This document shows positions 17,280 through 28,700 of a stretch of DNA of 64,000 nucleotides, piece after piece; the first letter of the stretch is position 1; the number at the start of each line of letters is the position of its first letter. The DNA lies in contig CATQIH010000002.1 of the NCBI GenBank assembly GCA_958296015.1, positions 116,586-180,585 of the forward strand, read 5' to 3'. Made by a program: the position numbers and the translations under genes. This DNA is from Cyclobacteriaceae bacterium. GTDB lineage: Bacteria > Bacteroidota > Bacteroidia > Cytophagales > Cyclobacteriaceae. A model generated the notes under the pieces. The model saw only the letters and a program-made list of their open reading frames with translations, was not told where the DNA came from and ran no database searches.

Positions 17280-17821
17280 AATCAATAGAATTCCCCGAGG
17301 CTCTGCCTCGGGTGTTGCGTGAGGATATTTACATTTGTGAGTATGAGCGAACATATTCACAAGAGTCACAATAAAAGCTTGCTTTTGTATCATTTTGTTT
17401 GTCCTATCAAGTATAGGAGAAAAGTATTGAGTGCAGAGGTCTCGTCCACTTTCAAGAATATTTGCCTGAAGATAGAGGAGCGATATGAAATTCATTTTTT
17501 GGAGATCGGCCTTGATGGGGACCATGTTCATTTTTTGATTCAGAGTGTTCCCTCGAATGCTCCTAAGAAGATCATTGGTGCGGTCAAGAGTATCACTGCC
17601 AAAGAGATTTTCCGCCTTCATCCAGAGGTCAAGCAGATGCTTTGGGGCGGCAAGTTTTGGACGAGTGGCTACTATGTAAATACTGTAGGCCAATATGCAA
17701 GTGAAGAAGTGATCAAAAAGTATATTCAAAATCAGGGAAAGTCAAAATATATGGAGTTGCACAAGAATCAGCTACGTTTGTTTTGATACCCCGACGGCTC
17801 TGCCTCGGGGTAGTTCATTTT
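17280..17821 (+). mobile_element. IS200-like element, copy 1
   Basis: This 542-bp element appears identical to 47740-48281. The ends have the subterminal hairpins expected of IS200/IS605: CCCGAGGC-tct-GCCTCGGG at the left (about 17293-17312) and CCCCGACGGC-tct-GCCTCGGGG with one bulged C at the right (17789-17811). There are no terminal inverted repeats and no target duplication. Both copies follow a T-run, so exact ends are uncertain by a few bases. It is inserted in an element gene. Confidence 0.93.
17343..17786 (+). CDS. tnpA: IS200-family Y1 transposase (copy 1)
   Basis: From ATG 17343 this encodes 147 residues beginning MSEHIHKSHNKSLL; a GTG eight codons upstream is less likely. The HUH motif is clear in DGDHVHFLIQ, and the catalytic tyrosine is probably the one in TVGQYASEEVIKKYIQNQ. 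The length is right for TnpA of IS200 (about 150). It cuts and joins single-stranded DNA at the hairpin ends. The protein is identical to the copy at 47803, so both copies are recent and probably active. Confidence 0.95.
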   Translation: MSEHIHKSHNKSLLLYHFVCPIKYRRKVLSAEVSSTFKNICLKIEERYEIHFLEIGLDGDHVHFLIQSVPSNAPKKIIGAVKSITAKEIFRLHPEVKQMLWGGKFWTSGYYVNTVGQYASEEVIKKYIQNQGKSKYMELHKNQLRLF

Positions 17822-18425
17822 ATATTCAGGGTGTAAGTTTTTGTTTATCAACTTGCGACCAATATCTTGAAAAGCACTTGTAAGAACTGGATACTCTGTA
17901 GTTGTATAAATATATTCTTCTATCCATTTTATTTTATCTGGTAAATTTTGTTTGTAAATTTTTAAAATTAAGGTTGCCTGAATTAGCTCATTTGCTTTAT
18001 CGATTAGCTCTTGCTTTTCTTCGCAGTTGTAAGTACCATCCTCGTAATACTTCATCTCAATTGTTAAATCTTCTTTATGTCTACTGTTGAACCAATTGTA
18101 AGCTTCTAACACATGAGATGAAAAAAAAATAACTGGAGCAACAAAAGTTTCTAATACATAATCATATTCATCAGCAATATCTTTTGGTGGGTTCGACAAA
18201 ATTGCTTTTCGGAAAACTTCTAGTCTCATACCTAAATACGACAATCCAGTTAAAGCATGATCTTTTTCAAGTATTCCTTTTATGTCTTCAAACGAAAGCG
18301 GAGTGTCATTTTGTAACTTTAATTCAAATTGGTTATGTATTACTGATACAGCTTTATCTAACCTATCCTGATTGTTCATCTGTTCTTTATGCTTTGTGAA
18401 AAGTGTGAAGCCGGGAAAAAAACTT

Positions 18426-18947
18426 TTATTTTTCCTTACTGTTTTTAAATCCAATCTGTTGGCGTTCCTTTTGCTCTGCTTCCTGCTGGTCTTTCTGCAA
18501 AAGGTAGTTGATAGCTTCGTATATATCTTTAAACTGTTTGTCATATTTGGTTTCCAGCTCCTTCAATTTGTCGGTTAAATCTTTGTGAGAAAGTGCGTAC
18601 TGCCTTATAAATACAAAAGCTCTCATGATAGCAATATTTACCTGTAAAGCTTTCTTGCTTTTCAATACGCTGGATAGCATGGCAACACCTTGTTCAGTAA
18701 AAGCAAAAGGTGTGGCCGGGCTGAATTTTACGCCTTCGGGTAGCTTATCACAATTTGTGATAAGCTCCTGCCATTCGTCTTTAGTAAGCTGAAACATGAA
18801 ATCATCGGGAAACCGGTCAAGGTTACGTTTTACTGCCTGCTTCAAGGCTCTGTTTTCAACTTCGTACATGTCGGCTAAGTCAAAATCTAACATGACTTTT
18901 TGCGTACGCACTTCATAAATTTTTTGCTGAATGGTCTGTAACTGCAT
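18426..18947 (-). CDS. ORF6N domain-containing protein
   Basis: This 173-residue protein has the ORF6N (KilA-N-like) DNA-binding domain at residues about 7-95: IYEVRTQKVMLDFDLADMYEVENRALKQAVKRN and FPDDFMFQLTKDEWQELITNC, then PFAFTEQGVAMLSSVL and the 'AIMRAFVFIRQ' helix. The remainder is a Lys/Glu coiled coil. ORF6N proteins are common on phages and mobile elements and are thought to act as antirepressor-like or regulatory DNA binders. It lies between the integrase and the split gene. It starts 45 bp before the integrase stop and may share its promoter. Confidence 0.92.
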   Translation of the reverse strand: MQLQTIQQKIYEVRTQKVMLDFDLADMYEVENRALKQAVKRNLDRFPDDFMFQLTKDEWQELITNCDKLPEGVKFSPATPFAFTEQGVAMLSSVLKSKKALQVNIAIMRAFVFIRQYALSHKDLTDKLKELETKYDKQFKDIYEAINYLLQKDQQEAEQKERQQIGFKNSKEK

Positions 18948-18992
18948 AGGGGGTTGGTTTGGAATTAAATTTATTCTATCTGATTAACATTG

Positions 18993-20219
18993 TCAACGTT
19001 TTGTAAAGTTAGTCAACATTCCGGCATACTGCTTTTTCAAATCATCTTCAAATGAATCTAAGTAACTTTCTGTCGTCCTCAAATCATGGTGTCCTAATGA
19101 TTCGCTGATAAACTCAATGGGTGCGCCGGAACGTTTCAAAATGGTTGAAAAACTATGCCTTGCGGTGTAGGTGCTTATGTTCTTTTCTATGCCTACACTT
19201 TTGGCAATGCGTTTGAGATACTTGTTTACTGTCTTGGCTCCCTGTTTGATTCTGTTAACTTCCTTTTCGGGTGCTAATCCATCACTGATAATATCAAATA
19301 TCAATTGGTTTGGTTCAGCCGGTTGGCTTCCCCATCTTGTTATGATCTCTTTAGCTTCCGCTGTGAGCATAGCCACAATGGTTTTTTGGTTCTTTTTGCT
19401 GGTTCGTTCTGTTTTGGCTCTTACAAAGCTCACTTTATCATCTTCAATGTTGCTATACCTAAGCCTTGCAATGTTTTTGATGTTGATACCGTTGCATAGG
19501 TAGCTAAACAAAAAAATATCCCTAGCTTTGGCTTCTGCTGCCGTTTGCGGTGCATAGTCAAAAATCTTTTGCATGTCTTGCAGTGTAAGGGCTTTCTTTA
19601 CATTGCGCCCGGCGGGTATCTGATATTTGCGTTTGCCAAATGGGTAAAGTTCTTTGGCTAACATTCCGTCCTCAATGGCAAGATTGATAATAATGCGTAA
19701 GGTTCTTAAATAGATTCCCACAGTAGTAAGGCTTTTGCCTTGTGTTGTCATGTGTTGTTCGTATCTGTGTAACCAGTCCGGCGTTACATTTTCAAAAGGT
19801 AATACTTTTCGGCCTGCAAATATTCTGAATGACTGCAAAGCATTGCCGTAGCTGATAGCTGTACCAGCTCTTTGCTGTTTGTGAAGTTCTGCAATGTAGC
19901 TTTCAAATAGCGAATAAACATCAGTGGCCTTTGCTTTGGTATCCAGATACTTTTTCTCAAAGGCTACAAAACTAAAGGCTGGCAGGTTGTCAATGATGTT
20001 GATAGCTTTTTGCTCAACGGCTATAAGCTCCAATTTTAAGTCTTTGTAATTGCCTCTCGGTTTGGGGTTGGTGGCTTTCTTGAAGTCTTCTTCTGATAGT
20101 GTATACTTGGTCGGATAGTACTTTCTTTGGCGTTGGTAGGTTACTCGAATTTGTACAGGATAGGTTCCGTCCTGTCTTGCCCGGCGGGTGTCCAGATAAA
20201 CGGCTGTTGTTTCTTTCAT
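18993..20219 (-). CDS. Bacteroidetes-type tyrosine recombinase (integrase) of the element
   Basis: ATG 20219 gives 408 residues (MKETTAVYLDTRRARQDGTYP), the usual start for Bacteroidetes integrases with the N-terminal DUF-like arm domain; a longer frame upstream is not needed. The SAM-like core-binding domain spans about 100-200. In the catalytic domain, the box I Arg position reads N-G-I-N-I-K (Asn instead of Arg) and box II reads TARHSFST. LGHHDLRTTESYLDSF carries the His and the nucleophile Tyr. Loss of the canonical first Arg is known in some Bacteroidetes integrases such as IntDOT. It is next to the attR repeat, as expected for the enzyme that made this insertion. Confidence 0.93.
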   Translation of the reverse strand: MKETTAVYLDTRRARQDGTYPVQIRVTYQRQRKYYPTKYTLSEEDFKKATNPKPRGNYKDLKLELIAVEQKAINIIDNLPAFSFVAFEKKYLDTKAKATDVYSLFESYIAELHKQQRAGTAISYGNALQSFRIFAGRKVLPFENVTPDWLHRYEQHMTTQGKSLTTVGIYLRTLRIIINLAIEDGMLAKELYPFGKRKYQIPAGRNVKKALTLQDMQKIFDYAPQTAAEAKARDIFLFSYLCNGINIKNIARLRYSNIEDDKVSFVRAKTERTSKKNQKTIVAMLTAEAKEIITRWGSQPAEPNQLIFDIISDGLAPEKEVNRIKQGAKTVNKYLKRIAKSVGIEKNISTYTARHSFSTILKRSGAPIEFISESLGHHDLRTTESYLDSFEDDLKKQYAGMLTNFTKR

Positions 20220-20422
20220 ATTCTTTATGCTTATAGTAAATACTCTGTGTATCAAATATACAAATTTGATACATGATTTGATACACAAACTTGATAAAAA
20301 AGAGTATAAGAACGATAAACAACAACTTGCTAAATTTCCAAAAATGTACTTAAATTAGTGCTTTGAAAGGATTAGATCATAGAAATGATAAATAAACAAA
20401 TAATAAAAATAAGGTAGTTTTA

Positions 20423-20468
20423 TGACTTGTAATCAGTAGGTCGCTGGTTCGATCCCGGCAGGGGGCTC
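20423..20468 (+). repeat. attR: orphan 3' half of tRNA-Thr
   Basis: This 46-bp exact repeat of 11635-11680 includes the anticodon loop, T arm and acceptor 3' strand but has no 5' half, so it is not a second tRNA. It marks the right end of the integrated element. Confidence 0.95.
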
Positions 20469-20492
20469 TTTGAAGTGGAATTGTAATAATCA

Positions 20493-20528
20493 GGCAGTTA
20501 CGAGATATTTATCGTGGCTGCCTTTTTT
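20493..20528 (+). terminator. Original tRNA-Thr terminator, displaced by the element
   Basis: The stem GGCAG (20493-20497) with extended TTACGA/TCGTGG pairing closes at CTGCC (20518-20522), followed by six T. It lies directly after attR and has the same spacing and inner TTACGAG sequence as the left terminator at 11690-11726. Confidence 0.8.
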
Positions 20529-20705
20529 ATTCTTAATCCCAGGCATTTTCAAGTCGTGCTTTTCATTTTTTCCAATCCGGCATCGTGGTTTCCTGTAGAT
20601 CACAGAAGGCCCTTGTATGGTTGTGATGAATTGCACAACAAAATTTATGTATGATCACGTACACTATAATGACCTTCAAGGCTTTGATCAAATCAGAGTT
20701 GAGCA

Positions 20706-22586
20706 CTACAACTGCTGTAATATTTCTTTTTTCATCTGTAGGTACCTTCTGGTGAAGTATATGCCGTTTTGCGACTCCCGAAGGTCAAAGCCAAAGGCTC
20801 TTCGGCTCACAGCAATGATCGGAGGGCTTTGTATTCTTTTGAAAATATTGATCTTGTACAGCCTCCACTTATGCTCTAGGTCTTCCATAAAATTTACCGG
20901 TTCCGGGAAAAGGCTGCTAATGACTGAACCGTCACATTTGATTTTCTCGGCCAGATTTCCATGCAGATAGTATTCCAGTATATTTTCCGGATCCAGACGG
21001 AACTCCACAAATGCACGTACCAGGTGGTCGTGGTAATCGTACTGGATGGGGTCGCCCAGCCCTTCGTCTACATTGTGTGCGTCGCTTAGTTCTGCGCTGG
21101 CCGGAATGGTGAAGATACTGTCAGGCACTACCTTGCTTTTGTGGTTGATATGTCGTACCAAGTGGTATATTTCCCATTTGTACAGGTCGGCCAGGGGAGC
21201 CAGCGCGCCATTCACATCACCATACAAGGTAGCGTAGCCCAGTGCTACTTCCGTCTTGTTGCCGTTGTTTATAAATACGGCGTTGAGGGCAGAAGCCACC
21301 CCGGCCAACACGCGCGACCCGCGGTCTCTCGCCTGTATGTTCTCCTTGTTCAGATCAGACAAAACGACCGGTACCTTATCACCGTTTCCCAGCCGCTCAA
21401 AGCTGGTCTGCTCAAGCTGGCCGACGGTCAGTTCGTAGCTCTGCTGAATGGGAATGATGGCGTAATGAATTCCCAGTCCTTTGGCCAGCTGATAGGCTGC
21501 ATCTTTGGTGGTGTTGGAGTTGTAGCGGCTGGGCATGTTGATGCCATACACGTTTTCAGCACCCAGGGCTTCTGTCAGCAACAAAGTGCTTAGCGTGGAA
21601 TCAACCCCGCCGCTGATGCCGATGACTACTTTTTTGGAAGATAATTTGTCAAAAAATCTTCGGATAGCATACACCAGGCCCTGGTACAGCTCTTCTGTAT
21701 CTGCTTCCGGCGACAAGTCAGGGTCGGGTAAGAGATGTTGGTCTGAAGCAAACGGTTTGGATCGGATGATCAGCTCCTGGTAGCTTGGAGCTACTTTTTG
21801 CAGGGTGCCATCAGGGTTGTAAATGGTGGTGTTGCCGTCGAAAAGGAAGATGTTTTTGCCGTTATTTTGTGTGCCAATATTATTGCAGTAGATCAGCGGT
21901 ACAGGTTTGTGACTAAGCCTTTCCCGTACCACGCGGTTCCGTTTGTTATTCTTACGCCACGTCCAGGGTGAGCTGGAGAGGTTGATGATGATCTCTGCGC
22001 CATTGTCTAGCAGGTAGTCGATCGGATTGAGCGTATAGTCAGCACTCCACATATCTTCGCATAGTATCATGCCCATCTTAATGGTTGTCCCTTTGATGGA
22101 AACTTCTACCGGCAGAAAGCCTTGCTGATACGTTTTGTTTTCGTCCTGTAACTGCTGCCGGAAAGGGTAGAAGTGCCTGGCATCATCAAATTCCCGGTAG
22201 TTAGGCAGCAAGGTCTTGTGGATAATACCATTGTCAAGATATTCGCCATTGCAGGCTGCAAAAGCTGCATTGTACTTTCTGAATCTTCCGTCCTGGTTGC
22301 GTTTCGTTTTGTCGATGTCCACATTGCCCCAAATCACCACCATGTCTTCGGCAGCATTTATAATTTCCTGGTTGTAAGCAAGGCAATCCGCTACAAACGA
22401 CTGGTTTTCCCACTCATCGCCTAGCAGATAGCCCGGTACAGCCATTTCAGGGAAGATAAGCACATCGTCTCCATGATGGTGCGCTTCTCTGATAGCCTGA
22501 CATATTTTTTTGATATTCAGATCAGGCCGCCCCGCGATTACATCTATCTGAGCAGCAGCCGTACGTATATTTGCTTTGTTGTTCAT
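20706..22586 (-). CDS. nadE: Glutamine-dependent NAD+ synthetase
   Basis: This 626-residue two-domain enzyme makes NAD+ from nicotinate adenine dinucleotide using ATP and glutamine. The N-terminal nitrilase-type glutaminase domain has the E-K-C triad at E47 (IFPEMAVPG), K124 (HKTLLPNY) and C176 (ILCEDMW). The C-terminal synthetase domain has the ATP-binding SGGVDS loop at 325-330 and continues with the GINMPSRYNS and YGDVNGALAPLADLYK motifs. Length and domain order match the glutamine-dependent form. It is transcribed convergently towards the element's right end. Confidence 0.97.
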   Translation of the reverse strand: MNNKANIRTAAAQIDVIAGRPDLNIKKICQAIREAHHHGDDVLIFPEMAVPGYLLGDEWENQSFVADCLAYNQEIINAAEDMVVIWGNVDIDKTKRNQDGRFRKYNAAFAACNGEYLDNGIIHKTLLPNYREFDDARHFYPFRQQLQDENKTYQQGFLPVEVSIKGTTIKMGMILCEDMWSADYTLNPIDYLLDNGAEIIINLSSSPWTWRKNNKRNRVVRERLSHKPVPLIYCNNIGTQNNGKNIFLFDGNTTIYNPDGTLQKVAPSYQELIIRSKPFASDQHLLPDPDLSPEADTEELYQGLVYAIRRFFDKLSSKKVVIGISGGVDSTLSTLLLTEALGAENVYGINMPSRYNSNTTKDAAYQLAKGLGIHYAIIPIQQSYELTVGQLEQTSFERLGNGDKVPVVLSDLNKENIQARDRGSRVLAGVASALNAVFINNGNKTEVALGYATLYGDVNGALAPLADLYKWEIYHLVRHINHKSKVVPDSIFTIPASAELSDAHNVDEGLGDPIQYDYHDHLVRAFVEFRLDPENILEYYLHGNLAEKIKCDGSVISSLFPEPVNFMEDLEHKWRLYKINIFKRIQSPPIIAVSRRAFGFDLRESQNGIYFTRRYLQMKKEILQQL

Positions 22587-22737
22587 GGATGCTAATGCTT
22601 GTTAATCAGTGACACCTTTCCATTTTCACTCGGCAATATACCGGATTTGTGTCATAAATATTTGAATGTGCTTTTCTTGTCAATTATCAATTTTTGGTAT
22701 CCTGTAAATATAACAATTTGCGGCAAATCTTATTGAC

Positions 22738-25700
22738 ATGTCAAAAATACCCTTACTTCTAAGCTTGCTGTTCATCACTTTCAACAGCATCGCACAATCT
22801 TCCACCCATGAATTATGCAATAATGGCATCGATGATGATGGAGATGGCCTGATAGATTGCTGTGATCAGGAATGTATAGGCGTACTATATTGTCAACTTC
22901 CATCTGCTCAAGCCAAATATGATTGCAGAGAAACAGGGATCTTATGCAATAATGGCATCGACGACGATAACGATGGATACATTGATAACGAAGATGCTGA
23001 CTGCCTGGAAGATCCGGAAAATCCTAACGAATACATTGTGGACAACTATGATTGCGAAGCAGCACCAATGGGTAGCGGCATAGGGAACATGGAAGTAACC
23101 TGGCAGTCTGCCAACCAAACCAGTGCGGTGTATGGTATGCCAGTGGTAGCTGATATCGATAATGATGGTACGCCGGAAGTGATTTCTTCCAACAATCAGA
23201 GTAGCTATATCTATATCATCAGTGGTAAAGATGGTACTACAGAACTTTCTAAGAACAGTGGACTAGGTACTCTTTTTGGCAATCCGTCTGTAGCTGATGT
23301 AGATAGTGATGGCACCGGAGAAATATTTGTTATTGATAATAATGGAAAACTAAAAGCCTACCATCATGATCTGAGTGATTTTTGGACATCCAACCAAACA
23401 TCATGTTATACTACATTTGGCAGGCAATTAGGACTGGCAGATTTTAATGGAGATGGTATTGTTGAGTTGTATCAGGTCAACGAAATCAGGAACGCAGAAA
23501 CAGGTAACGTAATTATTGCAGGAAGCCACGGCACTGCCAAATACCCAAGTGCCAACAATTGGGAAACAGAACTAAATGCCACACCAGTAGCCGTAGATAT
23601 ACTACCCGACAACTATCCGGGCTGCACAGATTGTCAGGGATTGGAACTGATAGTCGGCCATATCATTTATTCGGTAAGTATTGAAAGTGGTAAACTCACC
23701 GAGCGGCTCAATATGAACAATGCAGCTACCAAACCAGCAGACTATCTCACTACTGGCTATTTTCCCAAACATGCTGGTTTTGCCGGACAATCTTATAGTA
23801 CCACTTCCACAGTAGATATCAACAACGATGGTTATCTGGATGTGCTCTTATCAGGTACCACCGGTAATGCTCATGGTCCTACCACACTTTTCTTGTGGGA
23901 TATACACCATGATGCGGTAAAATCATTTGTGGTAACCCGTGCAGCGAATTCTATTCCTAATTCAGCTCCATCTAACATTAGAACCAACTTCCGTGATCTT
24001 AATGGAAATAGCTGTGATAATGGTGAAACCTGCACCTCGTACAGAGGCATGGGCGTACCTGCCATTGCCAACATAGATACTGATCCTGCACTTGAAATCA
24101 CCTTTGCCTCCGGTTCAAGTCTGTATGCTCTGGACAACAACCTGACGGTCAAATGGCAAAATAATGATGACTTTTGGGATTCCGGTTCTGGTCATACAGG
24201 TGTATCTGTGTTTGATTTTGATGGCGATGGTGCTGCTGAGATTCTCTATCGGGATGAGATTGATTTGTATATTGTCAATGGAACAGACGGAACTATTGCT
24301 AATAGTGATTATGATATATCTACTTTCTGTAGTTCGCAGACGCAAGCCGAATATCCCATTGTGGCGGATGTTGATGGTGATGGCAAAACAGAGATCATCG
24401 TTTCTTGCGGGCAACTTCCTAATACCTTCGGAGATACTAATACGGCAACAGGTACTAACAGACAGAATGGACATATCAAAGCATACAAAGCAGCCGACAA
24501 TAACTATTGGACACCAGCCCGCAAGATATGGAACCAGTTCATGTACTTCAACGTCAATGTGAATGATGATATGTCCATTCCAAGATTCCAGAAGGCTCAC
24601 CACCTGAGCTTTGCACAGACTTGTCATGATCCGAATGCTCCGGCACGTTTTCCGCTCAATACATCCATCAGTCAGTCGCCCAGGCTCAATAGTTGCGGGC
24701 AGGTTGTGTTTTCGGCTGCTAAACTGGACTTCCGCAGCGATAGTGTGTCGGTGGTGCCACCAGTTTGCCCGGAAAATACTTTCCAGGTAAGACTGTTTTT
24801 TGAGAACAACGGAGATGCAGCCGTCAACCAGCCCATCCCGGTTTCCTTCTATAGTGCCAATCCGCTGGTAGGCCATAACCCTTCAGAAGAACCTTATCTC
24901 TATACCCAGGAGTTCAGCGTAGCCGGTGGCCTGCAACCCGGAGCCCATCTGGATACTACCATCACTGTAACTGGACTAAAAGGCGATTTCAGATTGTATA
25001 TTTCTCTCAACGACCGTGGACAATATGATGAAAATGGCAGCCTGATGCCTAGTAGTAGCTTTTATCCGCTCACGGAACTCAACGGCCCGGTACGTGAGTG
25101 CGATAGTAGCCCAACTGTAATGTCCAAAGCCATCGTTGCCAGACCTTTCCGCATCATAGCTAGTACTGTATCAGACAACCTCAACTGTAAGGGAGTTTCC
25201 AATAATAACGGAGAAGTGGAAGTGACAAAAGAAGACGGCTCGGCTTTTTCTGCTGCTGATTATACCTTCACATGGACAAATATCAGCAACGGCAAAACGG
25301 TAGGTACTACTGCCTACGTAGGCTCACTACCGGCAGGAAGTTATGTAGTTAAAGTTACCGGCACCAAATTTACCTGTTCCAGCATTCCCGATACTGCCGT
25401 AGTGGAACTCAAAAACAGTTGGTCAGAATTTGATGTAGTGACAACAGAATCACTTAAGGAAGTATCCAACTGTAAAGATAAAACGGCAGACGGTGAGGCC
25501 CGAGTACTCATCAATGGCGTAGAACCTAACCTAAATGATTACGATATCGCGTGGACCAACCAGGAGTCTGGTGCCACAGTTTCTTTACAACCACACGCTA
25601 AGGCATTGGAAGCTTATGTGCATTATGTCAGGATTGTGAACAAACTCAGTGGATGTGCGGAAACAGGCATCATAGACATGACTTTGAAAAGACCTAAGTT

Positions 25701-28700
25701 CAGTGTCATAGCAAAAGGTAATCCGAGTAACTGTGTAAACCCGAACGGCACGATCCAGCTTGCTCCGGAGCAGGGCGATGTAGCTGACTACCGCTACTTT
25801 TTGTTGACTTCTGCTCATGATACGATTACAGCCAATACCAACGGTACATTCGAGAATCTGGCGGAAGGAACTTACCAAGCTTATATGTATAATCCTGCAA
25901 ATAAATGTGGAAAGTTCTCTAACAGTAGTCAAGTTAAACTTATAGCTGAAAAAAAGGTGCTGAATGTTTCTGCCAGTATCATAAAGAACCAGACTGCCTG
26001 CGTAGTACCTTATACCGGACAGTTGACGGTGAATACACCCAGTCCTGAAAATTATGAATACCATTGGTATCGTCTGGAGGCCAATGGTAATCAAGTAACA
26101 GTAAGCAATGCGCCCACTACGCCCGATACGCTCAGCAGCAGGCAATATTTTGTGACTATGCTGAACAAAACAAGCTTATGCGATACCACGATAGCCATCA
26201 CATTGACGGACCAGATTACACTCCCTATAGCTTCTGTAACAACTGTGGATAATACTTCCTGTTCTTTGCCCAACGGCAGCATTACTGCGACAGCCAGTGG
26301 TGGGCAGCCCGAAAATTATACATTTAAACTTATCCAAGGAACGTCTGAACAAGTAGTAGCCAACAATGCAACAGGAGAATTTACCCATCTTACTGCCGGA
26401 CGATACACCCTGATTGTGACAGACGAAAGCCGGGCATGTAAACCTGAAAGCGACCCTGTAGTGGTGGTGATCAGAGATCAGCGTCAGCTTCTTTTGTTAG
26501 ATATCAAGCTCATAGCTCCGCAGACGCTATGTTCAGACTCAATGGGCAATGGCCATCTGCAAGCTGTTGTAGAGGGTGATATAAATAATTACGATTTTAC
26601 TTGGTATAAGGGCGATGAGCTTTCGGGAGAAGTTGTGAGCAACGCCGCTGAGGCTATAAAACTGTCAACGGATGGAAAGAACGTTCAAACGTACGTTTTG
26701 AAAGTTATTCATAAAATTACACTATGCGAAAGTCTAAAGGCGTATGAACTGCAACAGGAAATCAGCTATCCCATCATAAGAGAACCCAATTATGCTGTTA
26801 CAGCCCAGACGTTATGTGCTATACCCAACGGTAATATACAGCTCAGTGTGAACGGTAATACTGATAAATATTCTTTCAGACTGTTCCAAAAGGGAACTTC
26901 TTCTGCATCTTATTCAGAAAACAACTCTGACGGAAGATTTGAGTATTTAGCTGCCGGAACTTATTTGGCACTTGCTTATGATAATACAACCGTATGTCTT
27001 ACGCCTGATAGTCTAGCTACCATCATTGTGATACCGGAAAGTTTATCAACCCCAAAAATAGATAGCCTTGTTCATTCACCACAAACTTCTTTAGAAAAGC
27101 CCGATGGTGCTATTTTAGTTTATCTTTCCAAAAGTGAAAATATAACAGACTATACCTTTCAATGGCTGCTAAACGGACAAGTTGTAGCCGGACAAACCAA
27201 TTCACTTTCTAATCTGCAAAGCGGAACTTATGCACTTTCGATAACAAATAAGCATTCTGGCTGTGTGACAGATACAAGTATCGTGGTGGAAAGTAAGGTG
27301 AAGCTACAGCAAGCCATCACCTTTGAGCAGATTGAGGATAAAGTATATGACGATAACATTTTTACGCTGAATGCTGTCAGCAACAGCGGTTTGCCCATAA
27401 GTTTCCTTAAAGTACAAGGTCCGGTTACCATAGAAAACGGGCAGATACATATCGCCGGAGTAGGAGCGGTGACCATAGAAGCTACGCAGGCTGGCAGCGA
27501 GCAGTATGAAGCTGCCGAACCTGTCAGCGTTAGCTTTGCGATAGTTGAAGCTAATCAGATAATCACTTTTGACCCTATTGATGACCAGTCGCTGGATGCA
27601 AAGTCGCTGATATTACAAGCCACGGCAAGCTCCGGACTACCAGCAACCTATCAAGCGACAGGCCCGGTGATGCTGGAAGGAAATACCCTCACTTTTCTGG
27701 ATGCCGGTCTGGTGACGATCACAGCCGGACAGCAGGGTGATGAAAATTATCTGTCCGCTGCCGAAGTAAGCCAGTCTTTCTTCATACAGTTAGCAGAAAC
27801 ACCGGAAGAGCCAACAGATAGCGTTCAAAAGCATGTGTTAAGCGTGAAAATTAGCACTTTTAATAAACAACCTCTGCCTTCGTTCTCTGCAACGTTGTAC
27901 CTCAAATCCCAGGGAAAATATGGAGTGGTGGAAACAAAAGAAGGTGGAAATGCTACTTTCTCTTTTGAAAACCTCCAGGAAGGGGAGGCATACGCTGTAG
28001 GTATTCGGCCAGTGGGCATGGACTTCCTGCCTTCTTATTCTGGCAACAAAATCATGCTGCAAGATGCTAAAGCCATCGTTCTGCGTCAGGATACGCTACA
28101 ACACATAACGCTTTTCAGTAAACCCACCGGCAATGCCAATGGCTCATCTATCATTAAAGGAATATTGCTGCGTGATACAGATAGTAACAATGGAAGAATA
28201 CTGGCTGGTAAGAACACGCAATCCTCAGAAGTTTTAGCTGATATTCCGGTCTATCTGCTGCACCCCGACACGCAGGAGGTGCTGGCCTATGCCGTAACAG
28301 ATGCGCAGGGAAACTTCTCTTTTCCAGGACTCGAGGCAGGGCAGTATCTGCTGGTTGCAGACTACCAGGGCCTGCCCAACGACAATCAACAAAACTTACT
28401 GCATATTACCTCGGGCTTTGAGACGCTTACAGTGACAGCCGTAGCAGGTAGCCATGTCCGTGTCACAGAGGTGCAGCGAGTAAAACAGGTGACGGCCATC
28501 CCAGAAGATGATCTATTACCTGATGCCGTGCGTTATTATCCAAACCCTGTCCATGACCAACTCGTGCTTCAGCTAACTAGCGACTGGCTGGGTGGGGAAC
28601 TTAGGCTCAGCGATACATCCGGCAAATTGCTGAATAAATGGACAGCTACAGCCTTGGAAATGAAATTGCTATTGAAGCATTTAAGTGCAGGAGTGTATAC

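Larger units (their letters stand above)
16842..18379 (-). pseudogene. Element gene of unknown function split by IS200
   Basis: The 5' part (17822-18379, MNNQDRLDKAVSVIH...) encodes 186 residues and the 3' part (16842-17279, ...KKEHEVVSIQKALP...) about 145. Between them lies an IS200 copy in the opposite orientation. Removing the 542-bp insertion rejoins the frames as ...HPEYKKEHEVV..., giving a protein of about 330 residues. The N-terminal half is helical and acidic; the C-terminal half contains LQRIGDERMGAGKGNTFYKN. I know no family. One unbroken minus frame (17729-16842) runs through the IS and is an artefact. The gene was probably functional until recently. Confidence 0.75.

Noticed and set aside
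16842..17729. 295-codon minus-strand frame through the IS200 copy
   Set aside because: Its first half is antisense of the transposase and is found again in copy 2; only the part up to 17279 is native.
20423..20468. A second tRNA-Thr
   Set aside because: Only the 3' half is present; no D arm or 5' acceptor strand, so it is the att repeat.
24115..24876. Long antisense frame in the T9SS protein gene
   Set aside because: It is a shadow of repetitive coding sequence, with no start context or family features.
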